Notes: generated by a model not told the origin, from the sequence alone. Positions 10,044 to 23,700 are shown, counted from the first letter of the stretch. The stretch is 64,000 nt of DNA from Roridomyces roridus (GCA_029378245.1 JARKIF010000013.1:1426001-1490000), one strand, 5' to 3'. Translations and numbers: made by a program.

Positions 10044-12971
10044 ATGTCACAGCGATCTCGCCAGACCGAAGGGTCAAGCTCTTTCCCTAGGCGACGATGG
10101 AGTCTGAAAATTCGGACAAACCTCCCCGCTCCTGATCCAGATTCTTGGCTCTGGACATCCCTTCTTGCTGCAAGAACAATATCGGCTGCTGCGGAATCTT
10201 TCCCTTATCTCAAGGGAGCAATCTCAATTGTGGTGGTTCTACTTGAGACAGTGGAGGTATCTACAACATCCTGCATTGTCTGTTCAATGTTGATCATCAA
10301 TTTGACAGACTGTGAAAAAAAACCGCGAAGATCTGAGAGAGTTGTGCGGAACAGTGATGGAAGTTATAACCATTGTTCAAGAGCAGCAAGAATTGCATGG
10401 AAAGGCAGTCGCAGTACGATTCAAAGCACTCTGTGACGAACTTGAGGAGTGAGTGATTTTGCTAACAACCAAATTTACTGCTTATGCTTGAAACAGGTGC
10501 TTGCATGGTGTACTCAGTGCTGTCAAAGAATTACAGAAAAAACCCGAAGGCTTGCGGGGACGGTTCAAGGAGATTATTCGAGGAAATCATACGGCAGATC
10601 TCATCTTGTCATATGAGAAAAAGATCAGGCACTTGAGGTCCAATTTTCTGGTGTGTTCCTTCTGCAATGATTTTATACATATCATTGACAGGGAATCTAG
10701 CTCACAGCAACCATGGACACAAACCTGCAGGTCCAGAAAGTTCTCACTGTGATTTCACCGGGTAAACCTTGCTCTGGGGCTCCTTACACATTGCATTGCT
10801 CATGTACACTTCCAGTGGAAGGCGTTTTTGAACTGCCAAATAATGTGACCAGAAATTGCCCCCTGCCCTCCAGACTGTTTTGTGGGAGGCAGTATATCCT
10901 GGAGAAGATGCAGAAATATTTTCTTCAAGATGGTCTGCAAAAGCAAAAAGTCTTCCTCCTTCATGGCCTAGGAGGTGCGGGAAAGACACAGGTTGCATTG
11001 AAGTTTGTCCAGGATGCGGCATCACTGTGAGAGCTTCATTATACTCATTCTGACTGTACTCTCACTAAGCTTTTCACCAAGTTTCTCAGATGTATTCCTG
11101 CTGGATTGCAGCACTGTGGAGACCATTCAATCAGGCTTCAAGGAAATTGCCATTGCAAAGAATATTGGTGCCTCGCAGGCAGCAACAATGAAATGGCTTT
11201 CAACACAAACCCACGTCGACTGGCTGCTGGTCTTTGATAACACAGATGACCCCAACATCAACTTGAACAACTTTCTGCCCCATTGCAATCACGGAAACAT
11301 ATTAATTACCTCACGGAATCCAGGACTCTCGGTCTATGCTGGGGAGCAGTATCAGGTGGCTGACATGCAAGAAGACGAGGCCATGGAGTTATTACTGGAA
11401 AGTGCTGCCCAGGAAAGCACACCAGCTACACGTCAGCTTGCTACTGAAATTGTGAAGGTATAAGTTTCAACCTTACCGGCATCTCAACATCTGTTGAATT
11501 TCAACAGGTCCTCTGCTATTTGCCTTTGGCAATAACTCAGGCAGGGGCCTTTATTGCCAAATCAGGGTCCATCAGCAGCTACCTCCAGCTGTACAGGGAA
11601 AACCAGAAACGGCTCCTCAGTGAGAAACCTGGGCAGACACATGACAACTATGCCTGGACTGTCTACACCACCTGGCAAATGAGCTTTGAGAAGCTCAGCC
11701 CAGGAGCCAAAGCACTGCTTGAGCTTTGCTCTATGTTGCATCATCAGGGGATATCAGAACAAATATTCAGCAAAGCAGCAACATATGAGTCTGGTGTTGG
11801 CAAACCAAGTAATGAAGAGTTGCAGGCGGCTCATAATTTCTTGGATCAATTTCGAGGGCCTAGCAGCAGCTGGGAAGCTATCAAATTTACAGATATATCA
11901 AACGAGCTCCGTGCCTATTCATTGATCAACTCACATGTGGACACTGATTCTTTTTCCATCCATCCACTGGTGCATAGTTGGCTGCGGAGTCAATTATGTG
12001 ATGAAGCTTCAACTCAAACATGTGTCATTTCAATCATGGGCATGTGTCTTTCTAGCAGTCCACGAGATGAATTAGAGGTGTCTGTGCTGTCTTTGATGCC
12101 TCATATTGAGGCACTGTTGCAGGGTCAAGCGGTGGTAGACCCTGATTTCAATGCACACTATGCAAATGCGTATAGATTCTCTGGGAGATACAAGCAGGCA
12201 GAACAGCTTCACTTGGTTGCCTTGGAAAAGAAAAGGGCAACCCTGGGAAAGAACCATCCAGAGACTCTCAACAACATGAGAGATCTGGCAACAGTGTATC
12301 ACCACTGGGGTCAATTCTCTGAGGCAGCAACAATTCAGTCTACAGTTCTGCAGAGTCAGAAATTAACCTTGGGAGTCGATGATGTGGACACCCTAAAAAC
12401 AATGTCAAATGTAGCAGTCACCTACAATGAACTAGGGAAATTTGAAGAAGCAGAATACCTTGCAACTGTTGTGTTGGAAAAGTACAGGAAGATCTATGGT
12501 GACGACAGTAGCCAAACACTATTCAGCATGATGAATCTGGGATGGATGCTTCATAGCCTCGGGAAATTGGTGGAAGCTGAAGCAATTCAAATCAGTGCAA
12601 TCCAGGGGCAGAAAAGACTTCTGGGTGAAGATCATCCTGATACAGTCTACACCATGGGAAATCTGGGATCAACATACAGGTCTTTGGGAAAGCTGAAAGA
12701 AGCTGAAGAACTTGAGACTCTTGTCCTTGAGAAGCAGAAGAAGATTTATGGCTTGAACCATCAGGATACCCTCTGGACAATGGGGAATTTGGCCTTGACC
12801 TATCAAGAAAAGGGGCAGCTCCAGCTGGCTGAACAAATCCAACTGGCAGTACTCGAGAGAAGGAGAACTCACCTGGGAGAGGAGCATCCGGAGACCAAAC
12901 GTGCGGTGGTGGATTTGGAGTCAACCCAGAAGAGTTTGGCAAAAATGAACTTGAAGGAACCAAGTAAGTAA
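10044..12971 (+). CDS. NLR-like protein: helical N-terminus, NB-ARC, TPR repeats
   Basis: Seven exons (10044-10256, 10309-10448, 10497-10650, 10701-10761, 10816-11026, 11082-11457, 11508-12971) give an uninterrupted 872-residue protein, each junction keeping frame. Residues 1-190 form a helical, hydrophobic N-terminus like the MLKL/HeLo-type domains that begin many agaricomycete NLRs; this assignment rests on pattern memory. The nucleotide-binding core has a P-loop GLGGAGKT (240-247), Walker B LLVFDN (about 308-313), ILITSRN, a GLPLA-like YLPLAITQAG and an MHD-like FSIHPLVHSW (about 533). From about 608 to the end lie six kinesin-light-chain-type TPR units (GxxHPxTLxxMxNLAxxY). Family knowledge suggests ligand sensing by the TPRs, oligomerisation through NB-ARC and an effector N-terminus used in non-self recognition or cell death. 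The ligand is unknown. No frame damage is visible. Confidence 0.9.
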
Positions 12972-13178
12972 ATAGCTTTGAATCAAAGGGAGCACCGATA
13001 TTGCATTCGGTTATGTGAACCCATTGTGAATCGAACCGTGAGAAATGGCATCAGTGCGTGATGTGTGACCGCGTTGAGGTTTACCGTGTGAATGCCTGCG
13101 TACGACTTGCTATTGCAAAATGTGGGAATATTCGTCTGTTTCTCCCTACATGGATTGTAATTTTTATACAGCGAGCTG

Positions 13179-14864
13179 TCACCGCCAGTCTCCCGGCCCA
13201 CAAGCGACGCGTACTACCTTTCCATTGGTTCGATCCAGATTTTCGGATGCACCATTGCGGTAATTCTGAGGAACGGCAGGAGCCGAAATATTGAGGGCAG
13301 AAACTGCCCGCGCCGTGACTGTGGCTTTTCGGCCCGTTGCCCAAGCATCTCGGCGAGCTTTTGATGCTGCTTCCGCAGCTTCGAGGGCGTCCGAGTCGTG
13401 CTTGGCTTGAGATGGGAATGTTGTACGAGTCGAACGTCGGACGGTCTTCGGGTCATTGGAAGCGAGAGGTCTCTGGTCGTCGTCGGGCGCCGGCTGGTCT
13501 TTGAGGTCTCCAACCGAAGAACCAGACTCGTTCGCGACGTCAGGACTAGGATCAACAGGAGTGCGCGGTGCTTCCTCCCCCATATCTCCAGCATCTTAGG
13601 TGACTGCGGCTGGGACGGCTTTCCAAACAAAGAAACTGAATTATTCCCGCTCCGAGAAATACAGAGAATTGGTAGCATAGTAGGTACGGGGCACGTATAC
13701 CGGCACGACTCAGTTTGAAAGCAAACAGGGCGTAGTACCCCTGGAATTTCACTTCGACTTCTAACATTCTAGATCAGAGGGTCGTGTTGGATCGAGGGAA
13801 AAAATACGTACCGAGCGCAAAAGGAACCTGTTGCTCTTGTCCATATGTATTTCGTGGTTCAACGTCCTGAAAATTGGCTCAGCGACGTTGAAAATGAGTT
13901 ACAGAAGTGCCAAAGACGTACTCGATGATGTGCTCCTCATCCATCGGGATGGTATACTTACCCATCATCGCCGACTCCATATGTATCGGCTTACGCTCGC
14001 GGGCGAGCTTCATGGGAGTGATATCAATCGCAAATGGAAAACCGAGCGAGTGGGTGCCGTCGGTGAAGACGAACATCACAACTGGCCCCATGCCAGCCGA
14101 AAGCGACGGATGAGCAGCGACGGCCTCGGCGACATTCCTCCGCACCGTCTCAAGAGAGGAGCGCATAGCCGGAGTCGTAGCCAGCTCGAGCGGATGTTTC
14201 TCGATACTAGCGACTTGCAGCATTTGTTCGGCCTTGGGGTCTCGCTCCTGTCGATTAATCCTTGCCTTTACGACAGCCATAGTGTCAGCTGCGTCTTCCA
14301 TGGTCAGGTTGACGACGAGGCAGGTGTCGAGAGCATTGCTCTGTGTGGCGGGGAGGTCGAGAGCGACGGCTGCGTAGGTCTGGAGCTTGTATGTGAGATA
14401 CCCGTTGGCAATTAGCCTTTTGGTCAGCTCGAGGCCGATATCGGGTCCGGGTGCATCTCGGCAAGCGGGCTTGTGCGAGGGCCTATTGCGAAAGGATCGA
14501 ATCTGTTGAGGTTGAAAGCTACCGCACAGAAGCACTGACCAGTGAGACACTTGGCACTGCAGCGCGTGTTAAGAACGGGTGACAGAGCGGGTGAAAGACT
14601 CACTTTTTGTGAGCAATATTCGGCCAAGCGGCACTGCGCAGCAGGTTTAATCTGACGAAAACACCTAGAAACGCTGAAACGTACTTTGCTACAAATCTTC
14701 AGCGCCTCAGCTGTCTTGCCACAGGCCAAGCAAGCCCCGCCGAATGTCGCGCGATACTTTTCCTGGATCTCCATAGTGGACGGAAGGAAGTTGGCCTTGC
14801 GCTCCTTTTCGGCATCCGGAAGGGTGAATTGAACGAGTTCGATGCGCCGCGAGTCTTGCGACAT
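13179..14864 (-). CDS. MYND-type zinc finger protein
   Basis: The minus-strand start at 14862-14864 gives MSQDSRRIELVQF. Exons 14864-14685, 14633-14604, 14556-14540, 14482-13918 and 13866 to about 13808, plus two or so further exons, end at the stop 13179-13181. Splicing builds a complete MYND finger: CLAC, CSKC, EYC, KCQVSHW, SHKPAC, fitting the C-x2-C, C-x2-C, C-x3-C, H-x3-C ligand set. The rest (about 300 residues, ending in a charged Ser/Asp/Pro-rich tail) is unrecognised. MYND fingers usually bind proline-rich partners, so a regulatory or scaffolding role is inferred only. The last internal intron (about 13560-13700) is uncertain. The gene is divergent from the acetyltransferase gene, and a broken partial copy lies at 9190-9505. 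Confidence 0.75.
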
Positions 14865-14964
14865 GATGTGGCAAACGAACAAAGGGTGTTTGTTTCTGCT
14901 TGCATTTTGTTTGGAACAGCACCCGTCGCTTTTGATTCCACGTCATCATCTCATCGAGCGTTCG
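14865..14964. promoter_or_regulatory. short bidirectional promoter (MYND gene / NAT gene)
   Basis: Only 100 bp separate the start codons of the divergent MYND and acetyltransferase genes, so both must use overlapping control sequence. No clear TATA box is seen. If the acetyltransferase starts at a later Met, the gap is slightly longer. Confidence 0.5.
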
Positions 14965-16177
14965 ATGCAAACCAAAGGCCATTTGCGCGGCGATCTCTGG
15001 ATAAAGAAGACTCCCTCCGTCTACTCTTCCCAACAAATCAGCCAATGGCTCGCCAAGATCCAATATCCGGGCACTCTGACGTCTTTCGTGCCAACGCTGG
15101 GCAACTTGGCTTTGCTCGTCCGGCTGAATCAGACGACCTTCCCTTTTGAAGATACACCGATGCACTAGTAAGTATTGGCTGAAATGTTGCGATGGCGGTC
15201 TGGATGATGCCGAACAACTTGAAGCACCGCGGAGCATTCCATGGACATTTCGTACGAGGGCTTGTTTCGACGACTGGTGGGACAGTTGGATTCACCTGGA
15301 GTCGGATCCTACTGCTTTGGTCTCAATGGTCTCTTCTTCCAGATGTTGAGAGGTCTCGGTTTCAGGTACGTGCATCCTTGCGTTCCGAGAGCGTCAGTCC
15401 TGAATCTGGTCAGAGTGTTCTCGGGGTCAGCGCGAATAAACGAGGAACCCGCGGGAAAGCCAGTGAATTTCCTGGCTTTCGTGCATATGATTCTGTTTAT
15501 GCAGCCCGTGGAGGGGAGTAACGCGACGTACCTAGTCGACGTGGCGTCTGGGCTCGTGCGTCCTATACTTCTCGAGGACGGCGAGGTTGTCGATGGGTGC
15601 TCGCCGAGCGAGAAGCACACGCTTGTTCGTACGGCCCGAGAGGAGTCGAGCTTGGGTGAGTTTTCACTGTATCTGTTCGGGCCTTGTACATTGAAATGGA
15701 AACGCAGAATCCTACCCAAACTGCGGCGATTCAGCAAAACTCGAATGGCGGCTCGTATCCATCCACACCAAGAACGACGAGCCACCGACTACTCGCGTAC
15801 TCTACTCGTTCATCGAAGACGAATTCTTCGCTGCGGACTACGAGTCGTTCAACTACAGCGTCCTCGGCCGGCGCACGGGTCTTTTCTGGGAAAACGTCGT
15901 GTGTCAGAAGCTGTTTTGGATGAGCGACGAGGAGGTGCGTGAGGTTGACAGCGCGGTCGATCTTGGGGAGCTCACTCCTCTGACGCGCTATATGGGGCGC
16001 TTGGCGATGATGGGTGGTGAGGTTCGAAGGCAGGTCGGGAGCCGGTCGACCGTTGTGAGGGTTTTGAAGACGGAGGAGGACAGGGCGGCGGCGCTGAGGG
16101 AGATTTTTGACATTCGTATTGAGAAGGAGAATCTCGAGCATGTCCGCGGTCGGGGAGCCGAGTTGAAGGTGGCATAG
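14965..16177 (+). CDS. arylamine N-acetyltransferase
   Basis: Four exons (14965-15167, 15225-15365, 15414-15655, 15708-16177) encode about 351 residues. The family transfers acetyl groups from acetyl-CoA to arylamines and hydrazines through a Cys-His-Asp triad. All three residues are present: Cys98 in GSYCFGLNG, His139 in FLAFVHMIL and Asp157 in YLVDVASG. The N-terminal helix region (TTFPFEDTPMHY) and the C-terminal part (RTGLFWENVV, RYMGRLAMMGG, ALREIFDI) also fit fungal members. The protein is expected in the cytosol and may detoxify aromatic amines. The triad Cys is usually near residue 70, so the first 25 or so residues may be non-coding or the true start may lie elsewhere in exon 1. Confidence 0.9.
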
Positions 16178-17450
16178 CAGAGACAGTGCGTCGGCGTTGT
16201 ACTTACGAGGCTAGGTTTGATTCGGACAGACTCGGGTGGGCATTTTCCGAGCAAACGCCTGGGAGCTGAGCACGCCATCGTTGGAGCTCGATTCTGTGCC
16301 GCGGGGACATCATCGTTGCATCATACGCATCGGCTACACCCGTTACTCGCTTCCCATGTTTTTCGATCTGCCTTTCCAGTTTTCAACAGAGAGACTCTGG
16401 CCATCGAAGGAGCTGGAGACGAGCAGGGTTGGTACCCGCGTCTCTGGGCCTTCATACCCTTGAAAAAAATGCAGGAAGAAAGAACTCCCGAAGAAGCTCG
16501 AGAAGCGGGAAGGGAGAAGTGCATAATTTAGGCTTCAGACTGATGTGGCAACCGTCGCTCGTACGTATGAGAAGCTTTTGATAGAAGTGAGAACCGTGCG
16601 GCGGATCGGTGCACTGGAATCTTCAGCCCAACGTCTTTCTTGTTTCTTTCTACCTATTGGAAAGGGTAAACTACGATGAAATGGCCTCTGCTCGAGTTTT
16701 CTGTTAAATTTGGTGCAAGATTCGAACGTTTGTCCAGTGACCTGGTCCGTGCGTGGGGCATCATGCTTCTCGACCACTTTTTAGAGATTTAGTCATTAAT
16801 TTCCAGGTACCGCGCGCGCATGCAAAAATCCCTGACGGTGACACCGAAGCCGCACATCTGACATCTGCTCATCCGCGACGATTTTCTGTCCGAGGCAACG
16901 CTGGTGAATATGCGCGCAGCCCATGATGATACGAGGCCTGTTTTCGTCCTCGGACGCAAGAAAATAAGCTCGAAGAAGAGTTCAGAGTGCCATCAAAAAA
17001 GTGGCCTGATTTGTTTTTGTTAGTTTTTGCGACTTGGCGGAGATTGAAACGCCTCTTGTTCTTGGTCACCATCTTCCATAAGTCTTACGCACGTCCTCGC
17101 TCCCTTCGTCCCCTCCAGCTTTTTTTTTCGCTCGCTTCCATCGGCACTTCGGACCGACCTGTCCAGTTCCGGCGCTTCTAGAAGAAAGAAGACGCGTCCT
17201 AGTTCGTCTCCCAAATGTCACTGATAAATTGTCACGCTGTTTCAGGGATATAAGCCTAGGATTTCTGTCCGGGCTCCTTCCGGCTCCTTCCCTTCCCCCT
17301 TCCACCACCCATAACTTTGCCTCTTTGACTACGCTGCACGCCACTTATTCTTAACAACATTATAGCTATTACACGTCCGGCTTCGAGTTACGGTACATCC
17401 TTTCCCTCATAGACTCGCTCTCCCTTGCTATCTTTTCGAGCATTCCTATC
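16178..17450. other. intergenic region
   Basis: No supported gene. Open frames around 16217-16531 and 16535-16777 match nothing I know. The last 200 bases before 17451 are rich in C/T tracts, consistent with a fungal promoter for the RNA-binding protein gene. Confidence 0.4.
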
Positions 17451-20400
17451 ATGGCACAGTCCAATCCATCTCTAGTTTCGTCTGCATCTCCTGCGACTAT
17501 ATCACCACCGCGCGCACCTCCAACGCCGCCGCCCGAGTCAGATTCACGTTCCGCTCAGTCTCCTTCTTCTCCTCGCATCATCGCTTCAGATTTTCCTCCC
17601 ATTTCACCTACAACAGTCTCTGCATCGTCTTCTCCATCCCAATCTACTATAACAACGTTTCCGAGCAGCGGCCATCCCACATTTGCTTCCGTCGTTACAT
17701 CTTCATCGCTTCCCACTTCCGTCTCGTCCCCTGCATGGTTCCCGCCGTTCGACGCAGAACAAGGGCTTCTCGTCGCGTCTTCCACTTCTGCTACACTCGT
17801 CGATTCCGCGGACGATGGCGATGGTTGCTCGTCACCCAAATCTCCTCCGTCCAAAACGCTCGAATTCGAGGTTGAGATTACGCAGCAGCCTGTCGAGGTC
17901 GAGGACGGCGAGATTGTGGACATTATGAGCGATCTTACTCTGCAAGCCCAAGGTATGTTTTGCGCCTTTTCTCGTTGCGTTTGGTGCGATTGACGTTACA
18001 GACGACTCTGCACTCGTCCTCGATGACTCGCCCATCCTTCCCTCGCAAAAGCCGATCACGCCGAAACGTTCTCCAAGCCCACCCCGCGCTCCATCGCGTC
18101 CGACGATTCCTCTCCCACCCGTCGACGACGACGACCTGCAGCCGCCTCGTGCACAAATCATTGCCTCGCCTCCACGTACCAAGATCGTTTCCTCGCCTTC
18201 TCGCTTGCACACCGTTTCCTCACCGTCTCGTGCACCGATCTCGCCCTCACGTCAGCGGCAGGAATCTGCGTCTGCACACCTCCAAACGCAAACTCCCGTG
18301 CAGGTCGCGACCGCGGAGTCCAAGCAGCTCCCTGCTCCTGCCGATTCCAAGCATGCGTATACGCCGGACAGCGAGAAGACGCCCAATGTGTACATCAACG
18401 GTCTCCCGCCCAACTTCCCCGAGGACCAGCTCTTTGCTCTCGCGGCGCCTTTTGGGACGGTGCGCAGCGTGCGGACTTTTACGAGACACGTTGGAGACAC
18501 GGAGACGGGGTATGGATTCGTCTTGTAAGTCTTCCTTCTTCGCTGTCATCTTGGCTTGCTTGCTTCCTTTCTACGAACGAATTCAAACTGACGTCCCGAC
18601 CCAGATTCGAGAACGTCGCCTGCGCAGAGAAGTGCATCAACTCCCTCCGCCGCTATCGCAACCTGCACCCAACGTTCTCCAAGGTGATTTTCTCTTGCTC
18701 GTCCCTCCCACTCTCATGCTCACGGCGTTGAATTTAGCAGGTGCACAAGATCCCCGGGACGATGTACGCTCCTCCTCGCACCACCGCTGGTACATCCGAC
18801 GCTGCTCATGGTGCAGCTGCAGCCTCTTCTGACGGTGGAGGAACCTCGTCGCTCGCAGGTTGGGAGCAGGAGAGTGCTGGGGACGCCTCGGCGGATTCGA
18901 CGTTCAAGGCCAAGATGGAACGGCTTTCGGACAAGGGGAGCACGAATCTGTATATCGAGGGGTGCGTTTTCCTCTCATGCTGCATCAACGATGTATTGAC
19001 TTGACGCGATTCAGGCTTCCGCTTAGCGTTGACGATGCTGTGAGTTGGATCCTTTTTTTCCCCGTTGATCTATTTTGACGCCGTTTCAGAGTCTCGCCGC
19101 GCTCGTTTCTCCCTACTCGATTCGAAGCAGCCGTTTCTTCCAGACCAAGTTGAGCACTCCGCCGCGGATTATCGCTTTTGTTCGGTTGGAGACTCGCTCG
19201 GCTGCGGAGGAAATTATTGAACGGTTGCATGGGCGGATGGTGCGGGGTTGGAACGATCCCGGGAGCAGGATTTCGGTGCGGTTTGCGGATACGAGCGAGC
19301 AGCGGGAGTTGAGGGTGCGTTTTAATGTTTGCATTTTCTTTTCTCGCGTACTCATCAGATCCAACAGCGTCAAGAACGACTTGCACGCGAAGGCGACCAC
19401 GCTGGAAACCAACTTAGTATCGCGCATGCCACGCTCCTCAATCTTCGCGGCAAAGAACTCAACCACAACCGACCGACGATTGCAGGCGGTATCGCGCTCG
19501 ACTACGACGCCAACTATGGCCGCAACAACTTCCCGTCCGACGTCGGCTACCCACAGAACGATTTTGAAGTCGACTACTCCCGCATTCCCGCCCGTTACCC
19601 GTCCGGCTCCAACCAGTACGATTATGCCTCGCAGCAGCAGCTCCTGGACCCCGTGCAGTCTCAACGCATGAACCCTGCTATGGCTTCCCTGCTCCAGTCC
19701 CTTCAAGCGAGCGCCGCCCGCCCTCACGAGCGCGAGGCGTATACGCAGCAGGAGTACCGTTCTATCCAGCAGCAACAGCAGCTCGCCGCCCTTTCCCTCG
19801 CTACCAACCCCGGACGCTCGTACGGCCCACAAGGACTCGGACTCTCGTCTGCTCAGCACGCAGCTCACGGGGGCTACACGCCTACGGAGGAGTTTATTCT
19901 GCGTGCACGTTCCAACTCGTTGCCTCTGGCTCCAGGTGGAAAGCGTCGGCCGACGGCGCTTGATCTAAGCCAGGCGCAGCTCCATCGCGAACAGCACGAG
20001 ATGGACATAGATCGGGCTGCAGCGGCTGGTGCCAACATTGGAGTGGGCGTACGAGGATATCGAACGCAGGCTGCGATGCTTTCATTCCCACACCAGCAGC
20101 AGCACGAGATGAGCGAAGAAGATTTCCACGCGGCCACGTCGATTCCGCACCAATTGCAGCTCCGTCCTCAGCAACAACAACAACAATTCGACTTGCCACA
20201 TTCTCTCCATCCACAGCAGCGCATTTCTCAGCAGCAGCAGCAACAACCGCGTGGTCCGAGCCAGACGCGCGACTTTGGACGTAACTTGAATCAGCAGCAG
20301 CATCACTACCAGCGCGGTATTCCTGCATCCAGAAACATGAACCACAACCACATTAACAGCAACGGCGCCGATAGCACGTCCAATGGTATTTATGAACAAC

Positions 20401-20696
20401 AACAACGCACCACCGCCCAGAGAGGCTTGAACAACACGCACCGTAACGGTGCCAGCAATGGCTATAACAGCTCCCACACCCACTCCCACTCGCATTCGCA
20501 TTCGCAACACAGCATGTATCCGCCTGACGAGCAACCATCCCCGCCGCTCGTATCGCCTGCGCTGACCTACTCGTCGCGCTCGTCGGCGTCGGCCGTTTTT
20601 AGCCCGACGACGCCCTTTTTTAACACGTTTGACGAGGAGGAGGCGTTCCGCGCTACACCGGGGAAGAAGATGAACGCGCGCACTTCTACGAGATGA
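17451..20696 (+). CDS. RNA-binding protein with two RRMs (RBMS/MSSP-like)
   Basis: Seven exons (17451-17952, 18002-18524, 18605-18683, 18741-18961, 19015-19039, 19090-19314, 19359-20696) read through to give about 970 residues. A Ser/Pro-rich low-complexity N-terminus is followed by RRM1 (about 295-370; RNP2 NVYINGLP, RNP1-like GYGFVLFE) and RRM2 (about 434-530; RNP2 NLYIEGLP, weaker RNP1 RIIAFVRLE). The long C-terminus is rich in Gln, Asn and His, with QQQQ runs and an HTHSHSHSHSQH tract, typical of prion-like RNA-granule proteins. The RRM pair resembles the single-stranded nucleic-acid-binding MSSP/RBMS family and yeast Scw1/Whi3-type regulators. A role in mRNA stability or translation is inferred. 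A 25-nt microexon (19015-19039) is needed to keep RRM2 intact. Confidence 0.88.
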
Positions 20697-20785
20697 ATGA
20701 ATTGTTACAACTCGACTTTTTTGCGATGAAATGTTTCCGCACTAGCAAATTCTGTATTCGAATTCAGATAAATGAATAATGGTTT

Positions 20786-23700
20786 TTAGTCGTATCCGCC
20801 CGTTGAAAGCGAAGGCGGCAACGCGTTCTTGCCATTGCCACATTGCACATTGATGTCGTCCGTCACCTCCAACTCGACCGTCGATCCAGAAGTAAAGACA
20901 TCCCACTCCAAGTAACAACTCGACTTGTATGGCTTGCCGTTGACTTTTACGCTCTGCATCACGTCAGTCAATCCCTGTCATAATACATACATAAACCTAG
21001 GAATGTATACTACTCACCTTGACGAACACAGTCCCACCAGTCCCATTCGCAGGATTAGCCACAAAGTTAATCGTCTTGATCGTCGTCGTCGTCTTGAACA
21101 AGGGATTATAGAACGAGATCCGGGGAAAGTACGGCGAGGAGAGTAAGAACTGCTTCGTTGCGGGGAGAGGGTACAACCCCGCCAGGTAAAATATCACGTA
21201 GCTTGCCATGGCGCCTGTAACATCGGTGTCTTAGCAAGCAAGAAAGCAAGCGGAGAAGACGCGGAGGGGGGACTTGCCAGAGTCTGAATAGAGCCAAGTT
21301 AGATCTAGGTATGGAAGCAAGAGGAGGAGCGTACCGTCATTCCCAGGAAGTCCGCTTAGTGATGTATTGAACCACGTCGCGATGACCTGTCTCGAGCGCT
21401 GTGTGCTCAGCCCCGGTGCGTTGGCGTAATGATACATGAAGGGTATCTGCTGCGATGGCTCGTCCGTGGAATCAAAGTAATTCTATCGGGCTCTGATCAG
21501 TACGAGTTTTTAGCTGAGTGGTGTGGTTCTGACCTGGTCAAAGATCCAATTCAACCGCTCGATAAACCGCTCGTTGCCACCTTGCAACTCAATCAAGTTG
21601 GCCGTATCCTGCGGGACGTACTACGGCAGTCGTCAGTTACATACAACCTCCAAGGCACTTCGAAAGTACCTGGGAATACTACATCGAATGCTAAGCTTCG
21701 AAATACCCAGAACGGCAAAGGCTTACAACAATGGGCGACGACTCGTAGAAACCATCACGTCGAATAGCGTTCAGGAAGCACGTAGCCTTTGTAGGGTCGT
21801 TGACACTACAGTGGCGCGGGTCGGTGTAATTCCACGTCCCGTTGGCGAATCGGGGCTGGAAGAATCCGGCGATTTGAACGTCGGTTACATCCGGGACGGT
21901 GATGTTGGGGTTCCACGAATTGTGATAATTTTGCGCCCGCGAGACGTACTAGAAGTAGAACCCATGGGATTAAATCAACCTTTTAAAGCCAGACCATCGT
22001 ACGCACTTTCGTAGCATCAGCCTTTTTGCCGAGGATCTTGGCTACTTGCGAAATCGAGAAATCGTCGAATGCATACTAAAGACAAAGTTAGGCGTTCAGC
22101 GTTCAAGAGTAAAGTACATTGAAAGAGGCAACCTAAGTACTTACTTCAAGCGCCCGTGAAACCTGTTTGGTATTCGCCCCACCGGGGTACGTGGTATCGG
22201 ACGGGATATAACCTAAAGCCTTCCATACATCCGCCTGCCTTCCTTGGATATTCCAATTCTCTGGTGTATTCTCGGCATCGGCGAGCAGCGCGTTGTACAG
22301 GTCGTCTGCTGAGACACCGAGGGCCGAGGCGTGGTCCGAGAATCTTGGGGAGAGTCAATATTGGCATCACTGTGAGAGGAGTAGAGAGACGCACTTGACG
22401 AAGAATTCCGCGAGGATGGGGTCGCCGTCTGTATGACTTGAGTCCCAACGAGTCTCGATTGATTATGCAGACGTACTGCTCCCGCCTTGGATGAACCTCC
22501 AGTCAAGAAATTCGATGTCAATCTCACGCCTCTACGAGTTGTACTTACTGAGGCTGCCCAGCTTCCCTCGCCTCGGGTAACCATCCTGTTTCGAGGTCCT
22601 CTGTCATTCGACTCGAAGCAGAATAAGACCTTGCCCACCTTCGTGTTTCTGAATATCGATCATCCCGCGTACGATGCGCGCAAAGTTCTCTGGGTCGTGC
22701 AGAGACATGAGCGGGAAGAGCGTCCTGTATGTGTCCCCTATGACAGTCAATGAAACGTGCAATAAACCGACAAGCAAGAAACATACAGTTGCAGTAAAAC
22801 GCATCATAATATGGCTCGGAGGATTTCCAGCCTGGATTCTCTCCCGTATCTGGCAGGGTCAACATCAGCAAGACACAATAGGAAAGAAGGACGTACAATC
22901 CCCAGGAACGATATGCGTCCTATACAACGAAGAATACAACAACTCGACCATCTCCGCGTCCACACCCTCTGTGTCCACGTCCACGCGACTCAGGATATCT
23001 CGCCACTGGCCCTCCGCGTCACTCACAACTCGGTCAAAATCGAAATCATCGATTTCAGACTCGGCGTTCTTGCACGCTTGGGCGGTGGAGATGAGTGAGA
23101 TGCCGACGCGTGCGAGAATGGTGCTGGGCCCGCCGTTGGGGTTGGGTGGGAAGGAGAGGAGGCCGCCGTATTCGGAACCATAGCCTGCACGTGTTGAGCT
23201 GGACGATAATTTGAATAAGAGACGACGGACTGTAATAATGCTGCGCTAAATCCACGCCATTCTTGTCGGGGTAGTTGATCTTGTACGGACCCCACTCCGT
23301 CGGTCCCTTGAATGAATATCCTTCGCCCTGGAAGTCGACACACGTGTAGGCGTTGTAGCGTCCCGGCCCGAAGGACGTGGCAAAGTTGCCGCTGGCTTTC
23401 ATGCGCCCCGTTGTATGATCGATATTGAGCGTAGGCATGATGCCGCTGACCTGCCCGTCGTTGGTCACGTCCAGCAGAATCCGAGGTGTCGTGGAGTTGG
23501 CGGGAAAGGTATACCGGTGTAAACCAGTTCGGCGGGTAGCAGCGAGCTCGACGCGGACTCCGGTCGACTAGACACATGAATAGTCCACAAGAATACAAAG
23601 GTATTTCGCAGACGCACCAAATTAGTAGAAAAGTAGCCCGGAGAAGCAAAGTCATCCGGGGTCCCATCAGGCAAGATATTGCGCAGCGTTTTGCGCGAGG

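Noticed and set aside
14707..15237. 176-codon minus-strand frame over the MYND/NAT promoter
   Set aside because: It is antisense to the acetyltransferase first exon and overlaps MYND exon 1 out of frame; a shadow frame.
16217..16531. Overlapping plus-strand frames after the acetyltransferase
   Set aside because: Neither frame shows a known motif or splice continuation; probably 3' flank.
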